A stretch of 64,000 bases of DNA from Streptococcus halichoeri (GTDB lineage Bacteria; Bacillota; Bacilli; Lactobacillales; Streptococcaceae), in the NCBI RefSeq assembly GCF_009870755.1, contig NZ_WLZU01000002.1:56723-120722 (forward strand). The letters are read 5' to 3'. Position 1 is the first letter of the stretch; each line of letters starts with the position of its first letter. The notes below the pieces were generated by a model, which worked only from the letters and a program-made list of their open reading frames with translations, had not been told where the DNA came from and did not search any database. Of this stretch, positions 39,570-48,099 are shown piece by piece. The position numbers and the translations under genes were made by a program.

Positions 39570-40385
39570 CTAGCTGAATGTCTTGCGCAGCGCTCCAACC
39601 AGGCTGACCACCAAGAAAATACTGATAAAAATCATGGTAATCGTAGCACTGGCTGGTGTTTCCCAAAAGTAAGAGAGGAAAATGCCAGACAGCATGCCAA
39701 CAAAACCAATCATAATGCCAAGAGCAATCACGGTCTTAAAGTTTTTGCCTAAGCGCATAGCAATACTGGCTGGCAAGACCATGATCGTTGATACCAAAAG
39801 AGCACCCGCAGCCGGAATGGTTAAGGCAATCGCAATCCCGGTCACGATATTAAACAATACCGACATGAATCGCACCGGCAGGCCATCAACAAATGCCGTA
39901 TCCTCATCAAAGGTCAAAATATACATCGGCCGGAAAAAGAGCAGCGTCAAGCTTAAAATAACAGCGGCAATCGTGTACAAGGCAATGACTTGCTGGTGGC
40001 TGATCGTCACAATCGAACCAAATAAATACTGGTCCAAGCTAATATTAGACGAACTCGCTGACTTACTCATAATAATCAAAGATAAAGCCAATCCCAGCGA
40101 CATCAAAATAGCCGTCGAAATTTCCATATAATGCTTGTAAACCACGCTGAGATACTCCAGTAAAACAGCGGCTAAAACGACCACAAGCACCGTTGTCCAG
40201 GTTGGGTTAATCCCAATCACAACACCAAGCGCCACCCCTGCTAGGGAAACGTGACTGAGCGTATCACTCATTAGGCTCTGCCTGCGCAGAATCAAAAAAA
40301 TCCCTAATATTGGTGCAAAAATACTGATAGCAATCACAGCCAAGATGGCACGTTGCATAAAATCATAAGAGAGAATTTCCAGCAT
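39570..40385 (-). CDS. adcB: Zinc ABC transporter permease AdcB
   Basis: A 271-residue ABC-3 type permease with about eight membrane helices that passes Zn2+ from the lipoprotein AdcA, encoded elsewhere, into the cell. Typical segments are IFAPILGIFLILRRQSLMSDT and SHVSLAGVALGVVIG. Its start immediately follows the adcC stop with no gap. Third gene of adcRCB. Confidence 0.94.
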   Translation of the reverse strand: MLEILSYDFMQRAILAVIAISIFAPILGIFLILRRQSLMSDTLSHVSLAGVALGVVIGINPTWTTVLVVVLAAVLLEYLSVVYKHYMEISTAILMSLGLALSLIIMSKSASSSNISLDQYLFGSIVTISHQQVIALYTIAAVILSLTLLFFRPMYILTFDEDTAFVDGLPVRFMSVLFNIVTGIAIALTIPAAGALLVSTIMVLPASIAMRLGKNFKTVIALGIMIGFVGMLSGIFLSYFWETPASATITMIFISIFLVVSLVGALRKTFS

Positions 40386-41087
40386 CTAGCCAACCTCCTT
40401 TGTTTCAGTGTCATGCACATTGAAACAACGCCAAGGCAGGTTTTGATTGCGAACCAGGTGAATATTACGATCTGCATAATCCACAACCTCATCTGGATCG
40501 TGTGTAATCATCAACACCGCTTTGCCATGCTCATGGGCATTATGGTGCATGAGACGATAAAAGGTTTCGGTGGTATGACTGTCCATTCCTGTTGTCGGCT
40601 CATCTAGGATAAAGACATCCGGATCAGAAGCAAACATCCGGGCAATAACCACGCGCTGTTTTTGTCCACCAGATAGACTGCCTATGCGTTTTTGCCGATT
40701 ATCCCACATGCCGACAGATTCTAAGCTAGCCTTGATATGCTCTTCGTCGTGCTTAGATAAGCGCCGAAACCAACCAGTTCTTGGGTAGCGACCAGACTTG
40801 ACAAATTCATAAACCGTTGAAGGAAAGCCCGCATTAAAACTGGCTACTTGCTGGGGCAAATAGGCAATCCGTAATTTTTTGCCATCCTTATTGACAGCAG
40901 ATAAGGTCACATGGCCTTGCTTGGGCTGCAAAATGCCCAGGGTTGCTTTGATCAAGGTGGTTTTGGCCGCGCCATTTTCACCCGTTAGGGTCACAAACTC
41001 GCCACTATCTAAATGGTAGTTAATCCCTTCAAGGACAGGCTCACTCTCGTATTGAAAGGAGAGGTTTTCAACAGTAATATATCTCAA
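40386..41087 (-). CDS. adcC: Zinc ABC transporter ATP-binding protein AdcC
   Basis: A 233-residue ABC ATPase. Walker A is GENGAAKTT (Ala where most ABC proteins have Gly, which I recall as normal for AdcC), the signature is LSGGQKQR, and Walker B is [12 protein letters not shown]. The C-terminus (RCFNVHDTE) has a few possible metal ligands. It lies 4 nt after adcR and directly before adcB, so all three are cotranscribed from the AdcR-controlled promoter. Confidence 0.95.
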   Translation of the reverse strand: MRYITVENLSFQYESEPVLEGINYHLDSGEFVTLTGENGAAKTTLIKATLGILQPKQGHVTLSAVNKDGKKLRIAYLPQQVASFNAGFPSTVYEFVKSGRYPRTGWFRRLSKHDEEHIKASLESVGMWDNRQKRIGSLSGGQKQRVVIARMFASDPDVFILDEPTTGMDSHTTETFYRLMHHNAHEHGKAVLMITHDPDEVVDYADRNIHLVRNQNLPWRCFNVHDTETKEVG

Positions 41088-41091
41088 TAGT

Positions 41092-41535
41092 TTACCTTTC
41101 TAATGTATGAGCAAAGACATCCAAGAAGCGTTCAATAATATCTTTTTCCTGGTCTGAAAACTGCTCAACGAGGACTTGATAGACGTCTAGCGTCTGATCA
41201 TGGTGATGGGTATGCTCATGGGCAATCGGCAAAGCCAGTTCTGTTAGTTCAAAGTAGGTCACACGGGCATCAACCGTATCTTTTGTTGCAGCTAGCATGC
41301 CCTGCTTCACCAAACTTTTAATCGCCTTGGTCACAGCAGCCTGGCTAACATTTAATTTGCGGGCCAAGTCTGTGTTGGTCAAGCGCTCTTGTGAGAGCAA
41401 CATCAAAATATGCTCTTGCGTATTGGTCAACTTGACATCGCTTTGGCAGGCACCAAAAAGCAATTCATGCTGATTTTCAGCCTTTAATAAAATAGTATTT
41501 ACGAGTTGATCAATCTTTTTCTCTAACGTCCCCAT
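41092..41535 (-). CDS. adcR: Zinc-responsive MarR-family repressor AdcR
   Basis: A 147-residue winged-helix MarR protein that represses zinc uptake when zinc is bound. The recognition region is [20 protein letters not shown], and the His-rich HEHTHHHDQ segment supplies metal ligands. GGGAGG lies upstream of the ATG. A perfect AdcR operator overlaps its own -10 element (41554-41570), so the operon is autoregulated. Confidence 0.95.
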   Translation of the reverse strand: MGTLEKKIDQLVNTILLKAENQHELLFGACQSDVKLTNTQEHILMLLSQERLTNTDLARKLNVSQAAVTKAIKSLVKQGMLAATKDTVDARVTYFELTELALPIAHEHTHHHDQTLDVYQVLVEQFSDQEKDIIERFLDVFAHTLER

Positions 41536-41553
41536 GGCAGTTTCCTCCCTTTG

Positions 41554-41573
41554 TTAACCAGTTAATTATAGCA
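41554..41573 (-). promoter_or_regulatory. adcRCB promoter with AdcR operator
   Basis: TTAACCAGTTAA at 41554-41565 is a perfect match to the AdcR box (TTAACYRGTTAA). It abuts the minus-strand extended -10 TGCTATAAT (41573-41565), so bound AdcR would block polymerase. Confidence 0.85.
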
Positions 41574-41596
41574 AACTTTTCCCCGAGAAGCAATAT

Positions 41597-41771
41597 AAAA
41601 AGGCGTCTTGAGGCCGTCATAGACATGACGAAAATGCATGTAACTATTTTGAACCACGCCTCACCAGTTAGACACAACATCTATTTTTTTGAAGGCCGTT
41701 CATTGCTAACGACATGCTTTTTTTATATATTTTTAATAAATTGGCAGGCACATCTAAATGGTCTTCCAATT
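41597..41771 (-). ncRNA. Candidate small RNA between ispE and adcR
   Basis: A perfect extended -10 lies on the minus strand at 41788-41778 (TATGGTATAAT), giving a start near 41771. About 170 nt further is a structured end: GAGGCGT and ACGCC enclose CGTCAT-GTCT-ATGACG (41613-41628), followed by TTTTTAT near 41601-41595. Between them no frame longer than about 15 codons has a ribosome site. The adcR promoter lies further downstream with its own -10, so the element looks self-contained. I do not recognise the family. It could instead be an ispE terminator plus a distal adcR promoter. Confidence 0.45.
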
Positions 41772-41777
41772 AGCTTG

Positions 41778-41788
41778 ATTATACCATA
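41778..41788 (-). promoter_or_regulatory. Extended -10 promoter of the candidate small RNA
   Basis: The minus strand reads TATGGTATAAT, a full TRTGnTATAAT match, about 240 nt upstream of adcR and 84 nt downstream of the ispE stop. Confidence 0.6.
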
Positions 41789-41871
41789 AATGATTCCAAA
41801 AAAGGTTCAAAGGCAACCTAAAAACTGCTGATTTCCCAGCAACTCTGGTCTGCCTCACGCGAGGTTTTGGC

Positions 41872-42726
41872 TCACAGCAGCGTGCGAACCTTATATACCT
41901 CTTGGCAAAAGCCTTTTAGGCTATTAACCACACGATTAGCTTGTTTTTCCGTGCGGCACAGGGCAAACACTGATGGACCACTCCCTGTCATCAAAGCAAT
42001 ATCTGCGCCAGATTTTGCCATGCGATCTTTCATTTTTTGGATGAAGGGCCGTTTAGCAATCGAAACATCTTCTAAAGAATTGCCCATGGCTGCCAGTAAA
42101 CGGGGATAATCATTGCTCTTTAAAGCTTGAACTAGCGCAGCAATATTCACCCGTGAAATCTGATCACAATCAATATCTGGAAAAATCGTTCGTGTCGAAA
42201 TACCAAAGTGTGGCTTTGCCAGCACCACCCAACAAGACAGCTCACAGGCTATCGGGGTTACAATCTCACCCTTACCGCTGACCTGAGCACAACCGCCTTT
42301 GAGACAATAAGGGACATCACTCCCTATTTGCATACCAATAGCAATCATCTCAGGCAAAGACATATTCAGTTTCCAGAGCTGGTTCAAAGCACGGATGGTT
42401 GCTGCGGCATCACTTGAGCCGCCACCCATACCCGCACAAACGGGGATTGATTTTTCAACAAAAATCGAGACCCCTTGGGTGATATGATACTTTTCTTTAA
42501 TCAATTGAACGGCTTTGTAGACATCATTTTTGCGATCATTTGGCATCTTCAAACAGTCTGAATCTACCTCAATGACATTAGCCTCAAGCGGGGTAACCGT
42601 AACATAATCACATAAGTCAATACTGATCATGACCATATCCAAATCATGATAGCCGTCAGCGCGCTTGCCAAGCACATCAAGGCCAAGATTAAGCTTAGCA
42701 GGCGCTCTCTCAATTATTGAAACCAT
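41872..42726 (-). CDS. ispE: 4-diphosphocytidyl-2-C-methyl-D-erythritol kinase (IspE)
   Basis: A GHMP kinase of 284 residues; typical start ERAPAKLNLGLDVLGKRADG, glycine-rich ATP loop PVCAGMGGGSSDAA, and MTGSGPSVFAL near the C-terminus. In the MEP pathway it phosphorylates CDP-methylerythritol. Many streptococci use the mevalonate pathway but keep an isolated ispE-like gene at this spot next to adcR, as I recall for S. pyogenes, so its real substrate here is open. Start ATG at 42726 with AGAGAG upstream. Monocistronic. Confidence 0.92.
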   Translation of the reverse strand: MVSIIERAPAKLNLGLDVLGKRADGYHDLDMVMISIDLCDYVTVTPLEANVIEVDSDCLKMPNDRKNDVYKAVQLIKEKYHITQGVSIFVEKSIPVCAGMGGGSSDAAATIRALNQLWKLNMSLPEMIAIGMQIGSDVPYCLKGGCAQVSGKGEIVTPIACELSCWVVLAKPHFGISTRTIFPDIDCDQISRVNIAALVQALKSNDYPRLLAAMGNSLEDVSIAKRPFIQKMKDRMAKSGADIALMTGSGPSVFALCRTEKQANRVVNSLKGFCQEVYKVRTLL

Positions 42727-42897
42727 TTACTACTCTCTTTCTGCCTCCATATCATAGTAAAGACTATACACAATATCCCCTAAAATAGCAACTATCTATC
42801 ACTCAGCTCCCACTCCTAAAAGGCAGAAAGATAATGGTGGTCATAAGCTCCTAAATGCGGTAAAATAATAAAGAATTAGCCAACAAGGAGAAAAAGC

Positions 42898-43890
42898 ATG
42901 CCACAGTACTGGAAACACTTCCCAGATATTCAAAATCAACTCGATGACGTCTGTACGATGATTGCCACGCGCACAGCTATTCGTAATACCGATATCTCAC
43001 AAGCGATTGTCCAGTTAAGCCAAGCCGGTGGCAAGTATCTGCGCCCAGCCTTCTTTTTCCTTTTTGCCTCCCTTGGTTCTTTACAGCGACCACAACAACA
43101 GTCCAAGCAAGAAGGCCTGATTAAGATTGCCACCTCACTAGAAATTCTCCACATGGCCACCTTGATCCATGATGACGTGATAGATGATTCGCCGCTGCGC
43201 CGCAATCAACCCACCATACAAACAACCTTTGGCAAGGATGTCGCCGTCTACACTGGTGATTTTTTATTCACCGTTTTCTTTGAGTTAATCTTAGAAACCA
43301 TGGAAGGCAGCCCCTTTATGGCGATTAACGCCAAGGCCATGAAAAAAATCCTGGTCGGCGAACTCGATCAAATGGCCCTTTATTATAACCAAGCCCAAAC
43401 CATCCAGGATTACCTGCGTGCCATCTCAGGCAAAACAGCCGCCTTGTTCAAACTCGCTTGCCAAGAGGGAGCCTATTTTGGCGGCAGTGACGCAAAAACC
43501 GTCCACTTAGCCGGACGCATTGGCTACGCAATTGGCATGACCTTCCAGATCCTCGACGACATCCTCGACTACACCGCTAGCCCCAAGGACTTCACCAAGC
43601 CCGTCCTTGAAGACGTGCGCAACGGCGTCTATAGCCTGCCCCTCTTACTAGCCCTTAGGGAAAAGGCAAGCCAGATACAGCCTTTATTAGACAAAAAGGC
43701 TGCTATTACTGACACAGAATTAAAACAATTAGCTAAGCTAGTCAAGCAGGCCAAAGGCATTGATCAGGCTCGCAGCCTGGCGAATCGGTTTACACAAAAA
43801 GCCCTAGCAGACATTGAACGCATCCCAGATAGCAAAAGACGCAAGGAATTACTAAGCCTCACCAAACACCTCCTTAGCCGCCAAGTCTAA
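42898..43890 (+). CDS. Polyprenyl diphosphate synthase (chain for demethylmenaquinone)
   Basis: A 330-residue trans-prenyltransferase that elongates isoprenoid diphosphates in the cytoplasm. The first Asp-rich motif is LIHDDVIDDSPLRR (near residue 90), the second is LDDILDYT (near 223), with GGKYLRPAFFF as the substrate-binding start. The size and motifs fit heptaprenyl/nonaprenyl synthase large subunits (HepT/IspB-like). It faces the menA-ndh-cyd operon, so the natural reading is that it supplies the side chain MenA attaches. AAGGAG precedes the ATG. Exact chain length cannot be read. Confidence 0.9.
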   Translation: MPQYWKHFPDIQNQLDDVCTMIATRTAIRNTDISQAIVQLSQAGGKYLRPAFFFLFASLGSLQRPQQQSKQEGLIKIATSLEILHMATLIHDDVIDDSPLRRNQPTIQTTFGKDVAVYTGDFLFTVFFELILETMEGSPFMAINAKAMKKILVGELDQMALYYNQAQTIQDYLRAISGKTAALFKLACQEGAYFGGSDAKTVHLAGRIGYAIGMTFQILDDILDYTASPKDFTKPVLEDVRNGVYSLPLLLALREKASQIQPLLDKKAAITDTELKQLAKLVKQAKGIDQARSLANRFTQKALADIERIPDSKRRKELLSLTKHLLSRQV

Positions 43891-43962
43891 AAGGACTGCT
43901 CGATCAAGCTATAGCCCAGAAGTTAGAGTGTAGCTCAAAGATTAGGGCTCTAAGGAATTGCA

Positions 43963-44297
43963 GCTCTAAGGAACCGGGGCCCCAACCTTAGAGCGAGGCA
44001 CAGAAGAGCGGGGCCTGAGGGGCTAGACCAGCTTTGTGAAGTTTGCTTTCTGAGTGCTGGGACCTGAGGGGCTACTGCTCAAACTTGTAGAGTTTGGCTC
44101 TAGGGAGCCGGGGGCTCAAGCATTCGAATCTGGCCCAAAAACCACAAGCCAAACTTCTAGAATCTAGCCCCAAAAACCGCAAGCCCAAACTTCTAGAATC
44201 TAGCCCCAAAAAACCGCAAGCCCAAATTTCTAGAATCTGGCCCAAAAAAACCGCAAGCAAGCTTTACCTTGCAACTCCTCTAAGGAGCCGGGGCTCT
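43963..44297. repeat. Dispersed about 19-bp repeat, three copies
   Basis: GCTCTAAGGAACCGGGGC (43963-43980), GCTCTAGGGAGCCGGGGGCTC (44097-44117) and CCTCTAAGGAGCCGGGGCTCT (44277-44297) are variants of one element and flank the 36-bp array. GGCCTGAGGGGCTA and GACCTGAGGGGCTA (near 44012 and 44061) form another pair. Confidence 0.75.
44121..44262. repeat. 36-37 bp tandem repeat, four copies
   Basis: Copies begin at 44121 (diverged), 44155, 44191 and 44228. The unit starts TTCTAGAATCTAGCCCC, continues with an A-run and ends CCGCAAGCCCAAAC. Each contains the palindrome TTCTAGAA. The A-run varies from 5 to 7, so slippage is active. There are no spacers, so it is not a CRISPR array. Confidence 0.9.
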
Positions 44298-44307
44298 GAA
44301 ATTATCT

Positions 44308-44390
44308 AAAAAACACCCCAACCGTTAGACACCTGATGGGTCCTCAAAATCCAGGACACCTATCTCCAACTCTAACATAGGGTGTTTTTT
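44308..44390. terminator. Bidirectional hairpin between the polyprenyl synthase and cydC
   Basis: AAAAAACACCC (44308-44318) pairs with GGGTGTTTTTT (44380-44390), enclosing an inner GTCCT/AGGAC stem. Confidence 0.65.
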
Positions 44391-44462
44391 TCTAAAGTCA
44401 CACAGGCGACTACACCTATAAGGGCACTTGCTGGCTCCTAGCCAAAGCAGCAAGTGCAAGTA

Positions 44463-44504
44463 AAAAGGATTAAACGCTTGATTCTCCTTGCATTTAATCC
44501 TTTT
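44463..44504. terminator. Second hairpin downstream of cydC
   Basis: AAAAGGATTAAA (44463-44474) pairs perfectly with TTTAATCCTTTT (44493-44504); A/T tracts on both sides suit either direction. A further GCACTTGCT/AGCAAGTGC stem lies at 44424-44457. Confidence 0.7.
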
Positions 44505-44639
44505 CTGAACACATCGTGACCTGCCTTGTGAGTGGGTAGACTCACTGAAACTAATTAAAACAGGTTGTTTTATCATTTCGGCGGCAAGGGCTGCCCAAGC
44601 AGGCCTACTTTCACCTCACCTTGCTGACCTCGGACTTTT

Positions 44640-46388
44640 TTATAGCTGACCATCATCTACTGCCTTTAGCCGCCGGTAACGAGCGCTGATTTTGCTCAGT
44701 TCAGTCGGCGGACCGTCTAACTCCAATACACCATCTTCAAGGAATAGCACACGATCCACAGCTTCAATGCCTTTCAAATGATGGGTAATCCAAATCAGGG
44801 TTTTTCCTTCTAAAGTTTTTAAGAAGGTATCAATGAGGGCCATTTCCGTAATCGGGTCCAGCCCAACTGTTGGCTCATCTAGGAGGACGATTGGGGTGTC
44901 TTGCAATAAAATCCGCGCCAAGGCCAAACGATGGCGCTCACCGCCAGAAAAACGTAGACCAGCTTCATCGACCATGGTCGCAAGACCTGCCGGCAGCTGA
45001 CTTACCATCTCTTTTAGGCCGACCTGTTCTAAGGCTCGCCACATGGCCTCTGGAGTTGCAGAGGGATTGCCGATGCGCAGGTTATTTTCAATTGTCGTGT
45101 GGAACAAATAAGGGGCCTGCTGGATGACGCCAATAACATCAGCAATACTTTCTGACAAGTCACTGACAGCAAGGCCTGACAGCGTAATCAAGCCCTGGTC
45201 AGGCTGCAAGTCGCCTCGCAAAAGGCTAGCTAAAGTACTCTTGCCCGAGCCGCTTTTTCCTAAAATGGCCAGTTTTTGCCCCTGCGGGATGGTCAGACTC
45301 AGATCTTTTAGCACCTCGCGACTATGCTTGTCATAGGCAAAGCTAACTGATGTGACCTCTAAATCATAAGGAGCTGCTGGTGCTAGCATAGATTGCTCAG
45401 CCGGATGAATGGCCGGCAAAGCGTTCAGACGATTAATCGAATCGGCATAGCTGCCCGTCTCTTGTGCCGCTGCCGACAAGCCTCCAAAAGCTTCCACCAA
45501 AGGGAAAACAGAAAGGACAAAAGCAGCTATCCAGTTTGCAGCACCGCCATAATGCCCTGTAAATTGATAGGCTGCCCAGATGAGGACCAAGATGGCTAAA
45601 CAGCCAAAACTCATTTCCAGCAAGAGTTGCCGGCGATTGTTAAAACGCCGCATACTAGCCTGAACAGCTATGAGCTTAGCTTGTGATTGCTGATGCAAAG
45701 CCACGTAGTCATGCCCACGACCACTAAAAATCCAGTCAGATACTCCCAAGATATTATCGGTTAAATCCTGATAGAGGGCATTTTTGAGACTTTTTTCCCG
45801 TTCCTGGCGCGCGCCATTGACAATCACCGACCACAAGGGAAAAACAAAGACAATTATCCCTAGATAGAGCAGCATCAATAAAGCAAAGGGCAGCGAGAAA
45901 AAGCCTAAGCCGATCACCAAAAAGCAATAGAACAACCACGCAATGATAGTTGGAAAGACCGTACGCAAATAGAGGTTTTGAATGTGATTAATATCCTCAG
46001 ATAACAAGCCCATAATATCACCTAACCGATACTGCCCCTTGATAAATACAGCATCTTGTTCAATGGTTTCATAAAGCCTGCGCCGCAATTGCGAAGTCAT
46101 CTTCAAGACCCAGTTATGGCTGGTCAGACGCTCCAGATAGCGAAAAACCGGACGGCCAATCCCAAAAGCCCGAGTCAAGACAATCGGCACATAAACTAAC
46201 AAGATATTACTTGGTAGCGCAGCTGATTTACTAATGAGAAAGCCTGAATTAAACATCAAGCCACTGGCACAAAAGAAAGTCAAAAACCCTAAAAACAACG
46301 CCAGCAGCAGCGAACGCCGGTATTTCTTAAAAAAAGGTTTAATCCAACTATCTCGCTGCAAGGCTGCTATGATTGGTAATTTATGCAT
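44640..46388 (-). CDS. cydC: Cytochrome bd assembly ABC transporter subunit CydC
   Basis: An exporter-type half ABC transporter (582 residues): six membrane helices in the first 320 residues, then an ATPase with Walker A GKSGSGKST, signature FSGGERHRLA and Walker B IVLLDEPTVGLD. CydDC exports thiols (cysteine/glutathione in E. coli) and is needed for cytochrome bd assembly. I start at ATG 46388, just after GGGAGGGG and overlapping the cydD stop; an ATG at 46406 is also in frame. The presence of gshF in this window makes glutathione a possible substrate here too (inference). Confidence 0.93.
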   Translation of the reverse strand: MHKLPIIAALQRDSWIKPFFKKYRRSLLLALFLGFLTFFCASGLMFNSGFLISKSAALPSNILLVYVPIVLTRAFGIGRPVFRYLERLTSHNWVLKMTSQLRRRLYETIEQDAVFIKGQYRLGDIMGLLSEDINHIQNLYLRTVFPTIIAWLFYCFLVIGLGFFSLPFALLMLLYLGIIVFVFPLWSVIVNGARQEREKSLKNALYQDLTDNILGVSDWIFSGRGHDYVALHQQSQAKLIAVQASMRRFNNRRQLLLEMSFGCLAILVLIWAAYQFTGHYGGAANWIAAFVLSVFPLVEAFGGLSAAAQETGSYADSINRLNALPAIHPAEQSMLAPAAPYDLEVTSVSFAYDKHSREVLKDLSLTIPQGQKLAILGKSGSGKSTLASLLRGDLQPDQGLITLSGLAVSDLSESIADVIGVIQQAPYLFHTTIENNLRIGNPSATPEAMWRALEQVGLKEMVSQLPAGLATMVDEAGLRFSGGERHRLALARILLQDTPIVLLDEPTVGLDPITEMALIDTFLKTLEGKTLIWITHHLKGIEAVDRVLFLEDGVLELDGPPTELSKISARYRRLKAVDDGQL

Positions 46389-48099
46389 TTTCCCCTCCCA
46401 TGGCATGACGCAGACGGTACAAATGCCCCTTTTGCGCCATTAAGTCCTGATAGGTCCCAAGCTCAACCAGGTCACCGCCTTCTAAGACCATAATCAGATC
46501 CATTTGGTGCAACCAATGCAGCCGGTGTGTCGCAAAAAACACCAGCTTGTCTTGCATCAGGGGTACCATTTTCTCCTTTAGCTCCAATTCAGTCTCAATA
46601 TCCAAGTGGGCTGTTGGCTCATCAAAAAGCAGGATCTTGCGCTTTGGATCCAAAAAAGCTCGCGCCAAGGCGATTCGCTGCGCTTGACCACCACTCAAAG
46701 AGCGGGCACCGTTACCGATAGGCGTATCTAAGCCCAGAGGTAACTCAGCCAATAGGTCATCCAAACCAACTAGCGAAATGGCCTGCAAAATCGCCGCATC
46801 ACTGGCCTTTGGCGTGTAAAAAGCAATATTATCTCGCAAGGTCTGATCAAAAATATAAGGATTTTGCGGGATATAGGCCAGCTGTTGCCGCCAGGCTGCT
46901 TGATTAAAGTCAGATAGGGCCTGGCCGTTTACAAGGAGCGAGCCGGCCTTTGGCCTAAGAAAACCTGATAAGACATTAATCAATGTTGATTTACCAGAAC
47001 CACTCATACCGATAATGCCTATTTTCTGATAGCCTTTAACTGTAAAAGCAGCCTCCTTTAGCATGAGCTTGCCGTCATAGTCAACCGCGATGTTAGCCAC
47101 AGAGAACTGACTGTCTGGCCCCCATTCTCCCAAAGGCAGCTGTGGAGCTTTAGGGCTGTCTTGTTGCAGAATGCTTTGGATGGCCAAAAAGGCATTTTTC
47201 CCATCTAAGGTGGCATGGTAATCACTTGAAAAATCACGAACAGGTAAAAAGTAATCGGGCGCTAAGATTAGGACTGTTAAGGCAGGAAACAAAAGTATTT
47301 GTTGATTAATCAAGCGCAAGCCGAGCATGACAGCCACAATCGCAATTGACAACGTGGTAAAAAAGTCCAATGCAAAGGTTGATAAAATCGCGATTTTTAA
47401 AGTGCTCATCGTCGCCTTACGGAAACGCTCACTCGTTTGATAGATGCTTTTAGCATAATCTTTGCTTAAGCCAAAAAAACGTAACGTATCAATTCCGCGA
47501 AGCGCATCTAAAAAATGATTAGACAATAGCTGATAGGAAGCATACTGCTTATCGGCCTTGGCCTTAGCAGCATAGCCCAAGATAATCATAAACAGAATAA
47601 TCAAAGGGAAAACCAGCAGCAAGACGAGACCCGATTGCCAATCCAAAAAAAAGATAAACACTAACAAGACAGCGGGAATAATCGTCATGTTGATCATCTT
47701 ATTCAAAACCAGGTGCAAATAGTTCTCAACAAGACCAACGCCATCAAGTGCCATGGTGATAACATTGCCCGAGCCTTCTTTTTGCACGAGAGTTGGCCCC
47801 AATTCGAACAGCTTATCTAGGAGCTGCTGCCGAATGTGCTTGGCTTCTTGTGCCGCAAATTGGTCTAATCGCTGGTCCTTGATAAAATTAATCAGATGCC
47901 GCCCCAAATACACAGCCAAAAAACCAGCAATTTTTAGGGCTTGTTGATCTAAAGGCTGACCCTGCCATAAGCCTGTAATGGCGCCACTTAAAAAATAAGC
48001 TTGTCCAATAATAAAGATTGCTTGTAGGAAATCTAGTCCTGCAAGCAACCCCATTAACTGATGAATACCCGACAAGCGCATAACTGCTTTATCCAGCAT
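46381..48099 (-). CDS. cydD: Cytochrome bd assembly ABC transporter subunit CydD
   Basis: A 572-residue half ABC transporter, partner of CydC. It has an N-terminal six-helix membrane domain and a C-terminal ATPase with Walker A GMSGSGKST, signature LSGGQAQRIA and Walker B ILLFDEPTAHLD. The ATG at 48099 lies within the end of cydB and has AGGAGAG 5 nt upstream. The cydA-B-D-C order is the usual Firmicute arrangement. Confidence 0.93.
   Translation of the reverse strand: MLDKAVMRLSGIHQLMGLLAGLDFLQAIFIIGQAYFLSGAITGLWQGQPLDQQALKIAGFLAVYLGRHLINFIKDQRLDQFAAQEAKHIRQQLLDKLFELGPTLVQKEGSGNVITMALDGVGLVENYLHLVLNKMINMTIIPAVLLVFIFFLDWQSGLVLLLVFPLIILFMIILGYAAKAKADKQYASYQLLSNHFLDALRGIDTLRFFGLSKDYAKSIYQTSERFRKATMSTLKIAILSTFALDFFTTLSIAIVAVMLGLRLINQQILLFPALTVLILAPDYFLPVRDFSSDYHATLDGKNAFLAIQSILQQDSPKAPQLPLGEWGPDSQFSVANIAVDYDGKLMLKEAAFTVKGYQKIGIIGMSGSGKSTLINVLSGFLRPKAGSLLVNGQALSDFNQAAWRQQLAYIPQNPYIFDQTLRDNIAFYTPKASDAAILQAISLVGLDDLLAELPLGLDTPIGNGARSLSGGQAQRIALARAFLDPKRKILLFDEPTAHLDIETELELKEKMVPLMQDKLVFFATHRLHWLHQMDLIMVLEGGDLVELGTYQDLMAQKGHLYRLRHAMGGENA

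Noticed and set aside
40960..40990. Walker A of AdcC reads GENGAAKTT with Ala in place of Gly, possible inactivation
   Set aside because: As I recall AdcC proteins of other streptococci carry the same residue, and Lys and Thr are intact, so it is a family trait.
44121..44262. 36-37 bp repeats as a CRISPR array
   Set aside because: The units adjoin directly with no spacers, the A-runs vary, and no cas genes are in the window.
44072..44309. Short open frames on both strands across the 36-bp repeats
   Set aside because: They encode only repeat-derived peptides, lack start signals and follow from the repeat unit.
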